The notes beneath the pieces are model-generated. The model was not told the DNA's origin. It searched no databases and worked only from the letters and a program-made list of their open reading frames with translations. This document shows positions 16,428 to 24,697 of a stretch of DNA of 64,000 nucleotides, in pieces; within the stretch, counting starts at the first letter, position 1, and every line of letters begins with the position of its first letter. The translations under genes were made by a program, and so were the position numbers. Source of the DNA: Paenibacillus_AB sp036577625 (GTDB lineage Bacteria; Bacillota; Bacilli; Paenibacillales; NBRC-103111); NCBI RefSeq assembly GCF_036577625.1, contig NZ_JARBDC010000001.1, positions 248,001-312,000 on the forward strand, read 5' to 3'.

Positions 16428-18935
16428 TTAATCGCGAATCAGGATCGGTGCGGAACCGCCGCCCCAGGCGATGATCGAGTATTCGCCGGGAGGCAGCCCT
16501 GCCGTTGAAAGGATTGCTTCGGCGTTGGCGGCCATAGACGCTTTTTTCGCCGTTCCTTTTTGAACCGCCTGCTCGAGATCGCCCTTCGTCGCGCTTAATC
16601 CGCGCCGCACCAAATACACGTCCGCCGCTTTGTCGGTTACGACGGCGATCGTTTGTCCCGCTTGCACGGAATTGCCGGCTTTAACGGTCAACGACGGTCC
16701 GAAGTCGAATTCGACCGTAACGGGGGCCGGTAAAGGTGCGCCGCTCGAATCCTGCAACGCATTCGCCGGTATGTACACCTTCGTTTTGCCTGCAGGCGCG
16801 TTCGCGAATGCGATGCGAAGCAAACTGCCGCGAATTTCGATCGCATCGTCGACCGCGTACGTCGAACTCGTTACGCTTTCGCCATAAACGGCGTACGAGA
16901 CGGCGGATTTCAACGCATCGGCAGAAGCGAAGCCGGACCGGATCGGTTTGTTGAAGCCGATATCGACCGTTCGGCTGTTGCTGTACACATATAGCGTATT
17001 TTGGGCGAGAGGGGCGTCCGGCGCCGCGTTCAAGCGAAGCTCCTGCTCCGGCTCGTATTCGCTCATCGCGAATTTGTCGTTGAGCCCGATCACGACATAA
17101 TCCCCGGCCGGCAGTCCGGCGGTGGAAAGAATCGCTTTCTCGCCCGCGGCCGCCTGCTTGCGGATCCCTTTGCTTTGCTCGACGATCGAATCCAGCATCG
17201 TAATATATCGCGTCGTCGCCCCCGGTACGAGATAGATCGTACCCGCCTGATCGGAAACGGCGTAAACGAAATCGCCGACCGTAGCAATCCGCTGCCCGCC
17301 GACGTAGACGCTTTCGGTCACAGTACCATCCGTAAGCAGCGTAACTTGCGGAGCGCCCGTCGCCGGATCTGTCGGCGGCGTTCCCCCTCCGTTGCCCGGA
17401 TTCGTCGGCGGCGTTCCCCCTCCGTTGCCCGGATTTGTCGGCGGTGTCCCTCCTCCGTCGTCCGGATCCGTCGGCGGCGTTCCCCCTCCGTTGCCCGGAT
17501 TTGTCGGCGGCGTCCCTCCTCCGTCGTCCGGATCCGTCGGCGGCATGCCTCCTCCGTTACCGGCCGATGGCAGGCTCGCCTTTTCGGCGCTTTCGATCGG
17601 GATCGTCCGATCTCCGATTACGATCGTGTCGTTTTTGCCGATGCCGCTGCCCGCTTCAATTTTCGCCGGGGCTTTCTCGAATCGGACGCCTGGCGAATAG
17701 ACGACGGCAAGCTTCACTTCCCCTTGCCCGAATACGGAGGCGGCGGCGTTCAGGACGAGCCTCGAAAGCGCCGCTTCCTTGCCGACGACGATCGTCGTTT
17801 CTCGGGCGCCGCCCGCAACGGTCATAGTCGAGACCGTTCCTTTCGGTATTTCCACGAGTACGTTCGAGGCCCGCACGTTCACGTCGGCATAGCGGCCGAC
17901 AAGCGTTACCTTTGCGTCTTTCGGCAGCGGTTCCGATAACGTGACCGTATCGACGCCGTTTCCCGTCGCTTCGTCGGCTTCGATAATCGCGCCCGACCGG
18001 ACGACCGCTTCCCGGATCGCAGTCGCTCCGCTCGCTTTGATTCTGACAAGCCCGTTTCGTTTATCGACAACGACTTGCGCAATAACCGAATCGTCGAAAC
18101 GGATGCTGTTCGGCCCGCCTCCGTATATACGCGTCGTTCCGGAGACGGTGACGTTTTTCAAATCGACGTCGCCTTCGCCGATCGCCTCCGCCAGCACAAG
18201 ATCGCCCTCGATGCTCATATTTTGCAGCGTGACGCCGGATGCCGTGACGGTCACGTTTCCTTTGACCGTTTCCGTTCCGGTCCGCGGACCGAATACGCCG
18301 GCGTTGCGATAAATCGACCCGTTCAGCGCCCGGTCCAGCATGACGACCGCTTCGGCCCGGGTGACGGGTCCGGCCGGCCGGTACGTGCCGTCCTCGTAGC
18401 CGTCGACAATGCCGCTCGCAGCCAGCGCGCCGATCGCCATCCGACTCCAGGCCGGGAACGACGCGGCGTCCTTGAATGTCGTCAGCCCTCGATCCGCTTC
18501 GGCATCGCCGAGCTTCAGCAGCCGAACGAGCATGACCGCCAGCTCCTGCCGGCTTACGCCCGCTTCGACACGAACGGTGCCGTCCTCGTAGCCGTCCACG
18601 TATCCGGCCTTCGCCGCTTTGGCCACTTCGTCGTAAGCCCAATGCCCGGAAGCGAGATCGCGGAAACGGATGTCCGTTTTCTCCGTCGCCCCGCTCGCCC
18701 TGTTGATTAAAGCTACCAGTTCCCCCCGTTTGACGGCTTCGTCCGGACGCAGGCTGCCGTCCTCGTAGCCCTGGACGTACCCTTTGGAAACCCAGGAGGA
18801 TAACCGCGCCTCGGCCCAATGCCCGTTGGCGTCCGTCTGCCTTTCCTGCGCATATGCGAGCGGCCAGCCCGACGTCGTCATGCAGACGATCAACATGACG
18901 ATCGCTCGGCGCTTCATGTTGCGAAATACGCGCAT
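16428..18935 (-). CDS. S-layer homology (SLH) domain surface protein
   Basis: 835-aa secreted cell-wall protein. A signal peptide (about residues 1-29, ending AYA) precedes three SLH repeats (about 37-190: GHWAEARLSSWVSKGYVQGYEDGSL..., FRDLASGHWAYDEV..., GYEDGTYRPAGPVTRAEAVVML), which anchor to pyruvylated secondary cell-wall polymer. A beta-rich region (about 220-460) resembles a short beta-helix. Six 11-residue repeats of the form GGGTPPT(D/N)P(D/G)(D/N) make a flexible linker at about 470-535. The C-terminus holds two related modules (IYLVPG...AILSTAGLPAGDYVVIG and VYLVRRG...AILSTAGLPPGEYSIIA) around an Ig-like domain. The ATG at 18935 follows GAGGAGGGGG. It starts 12 nt after the stop of beta-helix gene 2, so the two are probably co-expressed. 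Confidence 0.9.
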   Translation of the reverse strand: MRVFRNMKRRAIVMLIVCMTTSGWPLAYAQERQTDANGHWAEARLSSWVSKGYVQGYEDGSLRPDEAVKRGELVALINRASGATEKTDIRFRDLASGHWAYDEVAKAAKAGYVDGYEDGTVRVEAGVSRQELAVMLVRLLKLGDAEADRGLTTFKDAASFPAWSRMAIGALAASGIVDGYEDGTYRPAGPVTRAEAVVMLDRALNGSIYRNAGVFGPRTGTETVKGNVTVTASGVTLQNMSIEGDLVLAEAIGEGDVDLKNVTVSGTTRIYGGGPNSIRFDDSVIAQVVVDKRNGLVRIKASGATAIREAVVRSGAIIEADEATGNGVDTVTLSEPLPKDAKVTLVGRYADVNVRASNVLVEIPKGTVSTMTVAGGARETTIVVGKEAALSRLVLNAAASVFGQGEVKLAVVYSPGVRFEKAPAKIEAGSGIGKNDTIVIGDRTIPIESAEKASLPSAGNGGGMPPTDPDDGGGTPPTNPGNGGGTPPTDPDDGGGTPPTNPGNGGGTPPTNPGNGGGTPPTDPATGAPQVTLLTDGTVTESVYVGGQRIATVGDFVYAVSDQAGTIYLVPGATTRYITMLDSIVEQSKGIRKQAAAGEKAILSTAGLPAGDYVVIGLNDKFAMSEYEPEQELRLNAAPDAPLAQNTLYVYSNSRTVDIGFNKPIRSGFASADALKSAVSYAVYGESVTSSTYAVDDAIEIRGSLLRIAFANAPAGKTKVYIPANALQDSSGAPLPAPVTVEFDFGPSLTVKAGNSVQAGQTIAVVTDKAADVYLVRRGLSATKGDLEQAVQKGTAKKASMAANAEAILSTAGLPPGEYSIIAWGGGSAPILIRD
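17371..17568 (-). repeat. 33-bp tandem repeat coding for a Gly/Pro/Thr linker
   Basis: About six tandem copies of a 33-bp unit encode GGGTPPTNPGN-type 11-mers in the SLH protein. Copies alternate between a TDPDD and a TNPGN ending, with nearly identical DNA. Copy number is likely to vary between strains through slippage or recombination. Confidence 0.85.
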
Positions 18936-18947
18936 AGTCCCCCTCCT

Positions 18948-21281
18948 CTAAACGATCGTCAAGTTATTCGCGCTATGTCGGATCGTATCCGACTCCGCCG
19001 GCAGAGCCGCCCGGTTGACGCCTTCCTCGATGACGGACGTGATAAACATATAATTGCCTCCGCCGAAGCCGGCGTTCGCCACGACGTACTTGCCGCCTTT
19101 GAAACGGGAGCGCATCGCCTTCAGCTTATGGGAGCCGCCCTCGATATGAAAATGCGCCGTATCCGCGTCCGCCGCCGTGCTTGTCACGTCGCCGAAGCTC
19201 CACGTGACGACGTTGCCCGGGTCCGCGCTTTTCAAAAACGCCTTCTCGCCGTTCGTCCCGCTGAACGCCGCCCCGCCGTCGATCGTAATCGATTGGTCCG
19301 GCGTATTTTTCGCGTTGTTCGCGTCGCCGACCTTGTCCCACGCTCCGGTGAACACGAAGCCGCAGTTGATCAGCCCGCCGCCCTGCATCACGATCTCCCG
19401 CGTGCCGACCCGCACTTTCCCCGTCGCCGGCGAGGCGCCTTTGAACCACGTGTTGATCAGCGTCAGCTTGTTGATGCTGCCCAGATTGACGTCCTCGACG
19501 TTCGTAAACTCGCTGTTGACGATCGTCAGCTCGCCGTTGCTCGGCGTATACCCGACCGCCGTCGTCCCCGTCCGGATCGGACGCGCGATCTCGTAGCCGG
19601 CCAGCATGCCGAACGAGCAGCTGTCGATGATGTTTTTCCGTTTGCCCCGCGACGACCCTTTGCTGATCGTAATCATTTCCTGCGCGGTGCAGCCGCGCAT
19701 TTGCAAGCCGTCCATATTCACCCAGATCGATCCCGAGTTCGCCATCTTCACTCCGGGCTTCGTGTACGTCACGACCGCATGGCAGTCCTCCAGCGTCAGA
19801 TCGGTCAGCCGCTTGTTCGCCACGATCCGCGAGGCGATATGCTTCTTCACCGTAATCCGCTTCGCGCTGTCCCCCCACGTCGACCCGCTGTTCGCGAACG
19901 ACAGCAGCCCCGAGTTGTTGATATAAGTCAAATCGTGCTCGAACTGGCCGTGCGTCACGAACGGCCCGTACTCGTCCCCGTCGCCGTGGCAGTTTTCGAC
20001 CAGGCAGTACGCCGCGCACGTGAAGTCGTTCAAATGCCGCGCGTTGCTCGTGTTGCAGTCTTTCACATGCCCGTACAGCACGTTGATCTGCTGCGTCAAA
20101 TAGCCGGTTCCGCCCCAGTCGCGCTCCTCCGGGTTTATCAGCCGGCACCGCTCCGTCACGTAATGCGAGTTGTACCGCCGCATGACGACCGGCCAAAACA
20201 CCTTCGTCGCCTTGATCCCGATCGCGTCGCACTCGACCGCGTATTCGTACGCGACCGGATTCGACCCGATCATGTCCCAGTCCGGCGTCGGCCGCTGGCT
20301 CGTTCCGTTCGGCGGCACCGGCACCCCGACGAAATTCATGTTTTTCACGACGCAGCGCACCGCCGGCTCGACCTGCCTGTACGTGATTTGACGCCCCGCC
20401 GCCAGCTGCCATCCCGACTTGTAGTTCAGCCGCACATGCGTCGCGTCGAACACCTCGGTCACCTGCACCAGGTAGTCGAGCTCGCGCTGCGCGCTGCCTC
20501 CGGCGTTGTTTTTCACCTGCGCGTGCCACCAGCTGCCGACCGCGAATGCCGACGAATCCGCCACCTCGAAGATGTCCGAATATTCCTCCACGTTCGCCGA
20601 CAGCGTCACCGTCTGCGTCACGCCGGTAAGCGTCCCCCGGAAAAACAGCACCGCCCCGAACGGGTTGTCCAGCTTGTTCGGCTCGATTCCTTCCGTCGTC
20701 ACCGTATGGTTCAGGAAGTCGACTTCAAGGTTGCTGCGATGGAACACGTGCCGCTTCTTGAAATTCAAATCCGAATGCGCCTCGATCCGGTGAATCGCCG
20801 GGTCGTTCGCCATCGCCTCCAGCGCCGCGTCCGCATCCTGCTCCGGTCCGAACACGCCGAACCAGCGGAAGTCCGCCGCTCCGCCGTGGACGACCTCGAA
20901 TCGGCCGCCGGTCGAACCGTTCGCCGCATGGACCGTTCCGCCGTTATCCGCTTTCGTGCTGCCAGCCACCCAACGGACGAGCTTGCCGCCGCCGTCGCCG
21001 CTTGTATTGTATCCGCTTACAAGGACATGCTGCCCGTCCTTCAACTGGCCGGGAGGCAGCTCGGTCAACGCTTTCACGCTCGCCACCTGCAGCACCTTTT
21101 TGTCGTCGCTATTTGCCGCAGGCTCGTTCGCGGCCATCGCCAGCTTCGAGGCAAAGGCGCTTCCGGCGATAACGGCGCCGCCGATGCCGAGCGTGCGCAG
21201 CACGTTTCTTCGGGTGATGGATCGCTGTTCGTCGTTGCCGGCTCCGGCGCCTTTGCTTCCGTTCAACTGTACCTCGCTCAT
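18948..21281 (-). CDS. Tat-exported right-handed parallel beta-helix protein, copy 2
   Basis: 777-aa secreted paralogue of the protein at 13937-16180. The N-terminus has a twin-arginine signal (SITRRNVLRTLGIGG followed by a hydrophobic stretch ending FASKLAMAA, about residues 21-50). Then come the module GYNTSGDGGGKLVRW, KADNGGTVHA and DFRWFGVFGP, and a long beta-helix region. The block HYVTERCRLINP to LTLEDCHAV (about 345-480) is almost identical to copy 1. The ATG at 21281 is preceded by AAGGAG. Tat export suggests that it folds or binds a cofactor before export. It is first in an operon with the SLH protein. No catalytic residues are identifiable with confidence. Confidence 0.87.
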   Translation of the reverse strand: MSEVQLNGSKGAGAGNDEQRSITRRNVLRTLGIGGAVIAGSAFASKLAMAANEPAANSDDKKVLQVASVKALTELPPGQLKDGQHVLVSGYNTSGDGGGKLVRWVAGSTKADNGGTVHAANGSTGGRFEVVHGGAADFRWFGVFGPEQDADAALEAMANDPAIHRIEAHSDLNFKKRHVFHRSNLEVDFLNHTVTTEGIEPNKLDNPFGAVLFFRGTLTGVTQTVTLSANVEEYSDIFEVADSSAFAVGSWWHAQVKNNAGGSAQRELDYLVQVTEVFDATHVRLNYKSGWQLAAGRQITYRQVEPAVRCVVKNMNFVGVPVPPNGTSQRPTPDWDMIGSNPVAYEYAVECDAIGIKATKVFWPVVMRRYNSHYVTERCRLINPEERDWGGTGYLTQQINVLYGHVKDCNTSNARHLNDFTCAAYCLVENCHGDGDEYGPFVTHGQFEHDLTYINNSGLLSFANSGSTWGDSAKRITVKKHIASRIVANKRLTDLTLEDCHAVVTYTKPGVKMANSGSIWVNMDGLQMRGCTAQEMITISKGSSRGKRKNIIDSCSFGMLAGYEIARPIRTGTTAVGYTPSNGELTIVNSEFTNVEDVNLGSINKLTLINTWFKGASPATGKVRVGTREIVMQGGGLINCGFVFTGAWDKVGDANNAKNTPDQSITIDGGAAFSGTNGEKAFLKSADPGNVVTWSFGDVTSTAADADTAHFHIEGGSHKLKAMRSRFKGGKYVVANAGFGGGNYMFITSVIEEGVNRAALPAESDTIRHSANNLTIV

Positions 21282-21397
21282 CGTTTCACAGCTCCTTCGT
21301 TGGGCAAGTTGTCGTTCTCCCTTTTCTGATTTAATGCTGATTTGGAAAATAGAAGAAAACGCTTAAAATTTCCACAATTAACAACGCTCAGGTTTAA
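21282..21397 (-). other. 5' leader of beta-helix gene 2
   Basis: About 115 nt of AT-richer sequence between the promoter element and the start codon. Apart from the conserved element at 21398-21413, an inverted repeat CAGG-N6-CCTG (minus strand, about 21390-21403) overlaps its end. I see no riboswitch or terminator. Confidence 0.4.
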
Positions 21398-21413
21398 TCC
21401 TGGTTTGTTTTCC
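21398..21413 (-). promoter_or_regulatory. shared leader element, copy 2
   Basis: GGAAAACAAACCAGGA begins 1 nt after the -10 box of beta-helix gene 2, the same position as copy 1 at 16247-16261. It is a candidate binding site for the GntR/SBP regulator. Confidence 0.55.
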
Positions 21414-21414
21414 T

Positions 21415-21444
21415 ATTATAGCTTGACCGCAAATCGTCCGTCAA
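21415..21444 (-). promoter_or_regulatory. sigma-A promoter of beta-helix gene 2 and the SLH gene
   Basis: TTGACG (21444-21439), 18-nt spacer, TATAAT (21420-21415) on the minus strand. Confidence 0.75.
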
Positions 21445-21499
21445 CGAGGTATTTCCCGACTTGGCGTTTTTTCGCGCTCGCGAAAATGAACGCAGGCAA

Positions 21500-21528
21500 T
21501 TGAACATCAAGGAAGGATCCGGTACACT
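21500..21528 (+). promoter_or_regulatory. candidate promoter of the alpha-CTD-like gene
   Basis: TTGAAC (21500-21505) and TACACT (21523-21528) with a 17-nt spacer, about 108 nt upstream of the start codon. The match is moderate. Confidence 0.4.
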
Positions 21529-21635
21529 TTTGATCATCATCCGTTTTTTAGCCGCTAATAAGGTGACCGAATCATAAGGAGAGCCTTGGAAGTCCCTATC
21601 CTAAAGCTCGAATCGAACCAAAGGAGAGATCGATT

Positions 21636-21977
21636 ATGGCCGATTCAAAACAAACGTTACGAACTTGCGGTAACGGGCACCGATACTATAAAAGCAGCGA
21701 TTGTCCGGCATGCCCGATTTGCGAGCAAGAGCGGAAACCGGACGGCGGCTTTCTCTCGCTTCTTGCGGCGCCGGCGAGACGGGCATTGGAGCATAACGGA
21801 ATCACATCGCTGCAGAAGCTTTCGACCTATTCGGAAAAAGAGATTTTGAGCATTCACGGCATGGGACCCAAATCGTTGCCGATCCTTCGAAACGCCTTGG
21901 AACAAAATGGCTTGGCGTTCAAAAGCCAACGGACGTCGGAACAAGAAAAATCCTTACCCGCTTTCAAGAGCGAGTAA
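21636..21977 (+). CDS. small protein with zinc-ribbon-like N-terminus and RNA polymerase alpha-CTD-like domain
   Basis: 113-aa protein. Residues about 11-30 carry Cys/His residues spaced as in a zinc ribbon (TCGNGHRYYKSSDCPACPIC). Residues about 45-95 (LAAPARRALEHNGITSLQKLSTYSEKEILSIHGMGPKSLPILRNAL) match the helix-hairpin-helix fold of the RNA polymerase alpha subunit C-terminal domain. The ATG at 21636 follows AAAGGAGAG. Proteins of this kind are widespread in Bacillales, of unknown function; DNA or transcription-factor binding is plausible from the fold. It is a stand-alone plus-strand gene convergent with the trp operon and shares its terminator. Confidence 0.85.
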   Translation: MADSKQTLRTCGNGHRYYKSSDCPACPICEQERKPDGGFLSLLAAPARRALEHNGITSLQKLSTYSEKEILSIHGMGPKSLPILRNALEQNGLAFKSQRTSEQEKSLPAFKSE

Positions 21978-21984
21978 GGATTTT
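21947..21984. terminator. bidirectional terminator of the trp operon and the alpha-CTD-like gene
   Basis: AAAATCCTTAC and GTAAGGATTTT form a long stem with an inner CGC/GCG. T-runs follow on both strands. It overlaps the end of the plus-strand gene. Confidence 0.85.
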
Positions 21985-22014
21985 CGGTAATCGGATTATG
22001 GATACTGGGAGCGA

Positions 22015-22821
22015 TCAGCCCCGAAGCTGACGAACGAATTCGCGAACCTGAACAAGCCCGTCCGAACGGGAAGATTCGGACAGCAGCAGCGGCGTCGCTT
22101 CTTCGATTTTGCGCACGATCGCGCTGCCCACAACGACGCCGTCGCACGTTTTGGAAAAATGCGCGAACTGTTCGCTCGTGGAAATGCCGAAGCCGATCGC
22201 GATCGGCAGATCGGTCGAGCGGCGCACCGACGCCAGAAAATCGTCGATGCCCGCGAAAAAGTCGGCGCGGACGCCGGTTACGCCGAGCGACGACACGCAA
22301 TAGATGAAGCCCGAGGCGCTTGCCGTAATTTTGGCGATACGGTCGTCCGACGTCGGCGCGACGAGCGGAACGAGATGAATGTTGTATCGATCGGATAATG
22401 CCTTGACCGGACCGTTCTCCTCGAACGGCAAGTCCGGGATGATGACTCCGCTGATGTCGTGCTCCGCGAGCAGCTCGAAAAACCGTTCCAGGCCGATTCG
22501 CAGCACCGGGTTGTAATACGTGAACAAAATAAACGGCAGGTTGACGTTGTGCTCGCGCGCCCGCTTCGCGATCCGGATGCAATCGAGAATCGTAATGTTG
22601 TGCTTCAGCGCGCGTTCCGAGGCGCGTTGAATAACCGGACCGTCGGCCAACGGGTCGGAATACGGCACGCCGAGCTCGACGATGTCGGCCCCGGCCAGCT
22701 CCAGCTCGCGCAGCAGCGACAGCGAAATGTCCGGATCCGGGTCTCCGATCGTCACGTACGGGATCAGCGCCGTGCGGCCTTGACGCTTCAGCTCTGCAAA
22801 CTTCTCGTCGATGCGGTTCAC
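22015..22821 (-). CDS. trpA: tryptophan synthase alpha subunit
   Basis: 268-aa TIM-barrel enzyme that cleaves indole-3-glycerol phosphate to indole and glyceraldehyde-3-phosphate. Catalytic Glu is in DIVELGVPYSDP (about residue 50) and Asp in the VIIPDLPFEE segment. The phosphate-binding loop is IAIGFGIST and VVGSAIV. The start is GTG at 22821, overlapping the trpB TGA by 4 nt (GTGA), indicating translational coupling. It is the last gene of the trp operon. Confidence 0.97.
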   Translation of the reverse strand: MNRIDEKFAELKRQGRTALIPYVTIGDPDPDISLSLLRELELAGADIVELGVPYSDPLADGPVIQRASERALKHNITILDCIRIAKRAREHNVNLPFILFTYYNPVLRIGLERFFELLAEHDISGVIIPDLPFEENGPVKALSDRYNIHLVPLVAPTSDDRIAKITASASGFIYCVSSLGVTGVRADFFAGIDDFLASVRRSTDLPIAIGFGISTSEQFAHFSKTCDGVVVGSAIVRKIEEATPLLLSESSRSDGLVQVREFVRQLRG

Positions 22822-24020
22822 TTCGCGCCACCTCCCAAATAGCCCATGATCGACTCGACGTCTTTGTCGCCGCGGCCGGACAAGCTGACCACGATAATCT
22901 CGTCCTTGTCCATCGTCGGCGCCACCTTCAGCGTATGGGCGACGGCGTGCGAGCTTTCCAGAGCCGCGATAATGCCCTCCGTCCGGCTGAGCAGCTGCAG
23001 TGCGTCGAGCGCTTCCTTGTCGGTAATCGGCACGTATTCGGCGCGGCCGCTGTCTTTCAAGTACGAATGCTCCGGTCCGATGCCCGGGTAATCGAGCCCC
23101 GCGGAAATCGAATGAGCCGGCATCACTTGGCCGTATTCGTCCTGCAGCACGTAGCTGAGCGAGCCTTGGAACACGCCCGGGCTGCCTTTCGTCATCGTCG
23201 CCGCATGCTCCTCGGTATCGACGCCGCGACCCGCCGCCTCGACGCCGATCAGCCGTACCGACTCGTCGCCGACGAACGGATAAAAGATGCCCATCGCGTT
23301 GCTGCCGCCGCCCACGCAGGCGATGACGGCGTCAGGCAGCCGGCCTTCCTTCTCCAATATTTGCGCGCGCGCCTCGTCGCCGATAATGCGCTGGAAGTCG
23401 CGCACCATCATCGGGTACGGATGCGGTCCCGTTACCGAGCCGAGTATATAAAACGTGTCGTGAACGTTGCTGACCCAGTAGCGCAGCGTCTCGTTGCACG
23501 CATCCTTGAGCGTGCGCGTCCCCGACATGACCGGCACGACTTCCGCCCCGAGCAAGTTCATGCGGAACACGTTCAGCTGCTGCCGCTTCGTGTCCTCCTC
23601 GCCCATGAACACCTTGCATTCGAGTCCGAGCAGCGCCGCGATCGTCGCCGTGGCGACGCCGTGCTGGCCGGCTCCCGTTTCGGCGATCACTTTTTTCTTG
23701 CCCATCCGTTTGGCGAGCACCGCCTGCCCGATCGTGTTGTTGATTTTGTGGGCGCCGGTATGGTTCAAATCTTCCCGCTTCAAATATATTTTCGCCCCGC
23801 CCAAATGCTCGGTCAGCCGCTCCGCGTAATAGAGCCGCGACGGCCTTCCCGCATATTCGTTCAGCAGCGTTTGCACGTCCTTGATAAATTCCGGGTCTTG
23901 CGAATATTTGCGATACGCCTCGTCCAGCTCGATCAAGGCGTTCATCAGCGTTTCCGGCACGTACCGGCCCCCGAAGGCGCCGAATCGGCCGTGCTCGTCA
24001 GGCACCTGCATGCGACTCAT
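22818..24020 (-). CDS. trpB: tryptophan synthase beta subunit
   Basis: 400-aa PLP enzyme that joins indole and serine to form tryptophan. The PLP lysine lies in LNHTGAHKINN (about residue 91); the phosphate-binding loop is CVGGGSNAMG and the substrate segment is ETGAGQHGVATA. The length is standard. It overlaps the trpF end by 23 nt. Confidence 0.97.
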   Translation of the reverse strand: MSRMQVPDEHGRFGAFGGRYVPETLMNALIELDEAYRKYSQDPEFIKDVQTLLNEYAGRPSRLYYAERLTEHLGGAKIYLKREDLNHTGAHKINNTIGQAVLAKRMGKKKVIAETGAGQHGVATATIAALLGLECKVFMGEEDTKRQQLNVFRMNLLGAEVVPVMSGTRTLKDACNETLRYWVSNVHDTFYILGSVTGPHPYPMMVRDFQRIIGDEARAQILEKEGRLPDAVIACVGGGSNAMGIFYPFVGDESVRLIGVEAAGRGVDTEEHAATMTKGSPGVFQGSLSYVLQDEYGQVMPAHSISAGLDYPGIGPEHSYLKDSGRAEYVPITDKEALDALQLLSRTEGIIAALESSHAVAHTLKVAPTMDKDEIIVVSLSGRGDKDVESIMGYLGGGAK

Positions 24021-24696
24021 GACCTTTCACCCTTTCGACGAAATCTCGTATTTTCGTAATGTCTTTCGCCCCGTTCGTCTCCACGCCGCTCGAAACGTCG
24101 ACGCCGTCCGGCCGGTAAGCTTCGATCAGCCCGGCTACGTTATCCGGCGTCAGTCCGCCGGCGACGAACAGCGGAACGCCGGCTCGGCGCGCCCACTGCG
24201 CGTAATGCGGAATGCGGCTCCATTCGAACGTGCGCCCGGTGCCGCCTCCGGCCGTATCGAGCAGCAGTCCGTCGATGCAGCCCGCGTACGGGTCGAGCGC
24301 CTCCGCGACCGCGTTCGTGCGCGCGTCGTCGTCCGCGGCGGAAGCCGATTCCGAGACGGAGAAGACGCGGTATACGCGAATGCCGAACGTCTCGCGCACA
24401 GCCCGGCAAAACGCCGGCGATTCCGCCCCGTGCAGCTGCACGGCGTCTAGCGGCGCGGCCTTCAACGTTTCCGCGAGAAGCTCCATGGTCGGATCGACGA
24501 ACACGCCGACCGTAAGCGGTACGCGATGGCCCGTCTCGCGCCGTTCGCGGACGATGCGCACGAGCGCTCCCGCCTGCTCCGGCGTCACCTGCCGTTTGCT
24601 GGCGGCGAACAAGAAGCCGATCAGGTCGACGGGCATCCGCACGACCGATGCGACCGTTTCGGCATCCTTCAGCCCGCATATTTTGACCATCGCCAT
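23998..24696 (-). CDS. trpF: phosphoribosylanthranilate isomerase
   Basis: 232-aa TIM barrel that isomerises phosphoribosylanthranilate. The N-terminal MVKICGLKDAETV holds the catalytic Cys (residue 7), and the general acid Asp is in GLLLDTAGGGTGRTFEW. FVAGGLTPDNV and GVDVSSGVET form the phosphate site. It starts 1 nt after trpC, so it depends on coupling. Confidence 0.96.
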   Translation of the reverse strand: MAMVKICGLKDAETVASVVRMPVDLIGFLFAASKRQVTPEQAGALVRIVRERRETGHRVPLTVGVFVDPTMELLAETLKAAPLDAVQLHGAESPAFCRAVRETFGIRVYRVFSVSESASAADDDARTNAVAEALDPYAGCIDGLLLDTAGGGTGRTFEWSRIPHYAQWARRAGVPLFVAGGLTPDNVAGLIEAYRPDGVDVSSGVETNGAKDITKIRDFVERVKGHESHAGA

Positions 24697-24697
24697 A

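Noticed and set aside
17371..17568. CRISPR-like array
   Set aside because: The repeats are contiguous, in frame and without spacers, and no cas gene is present.
18819..21329. An 836-codon plus-strand open frame opposite beta-helix gene 2
   Set aside because: Same reason: antisense to a gene with Tat signal, ribosome binding site and a paralogue. The product is Arg/His/Val-rich and matches nothing.
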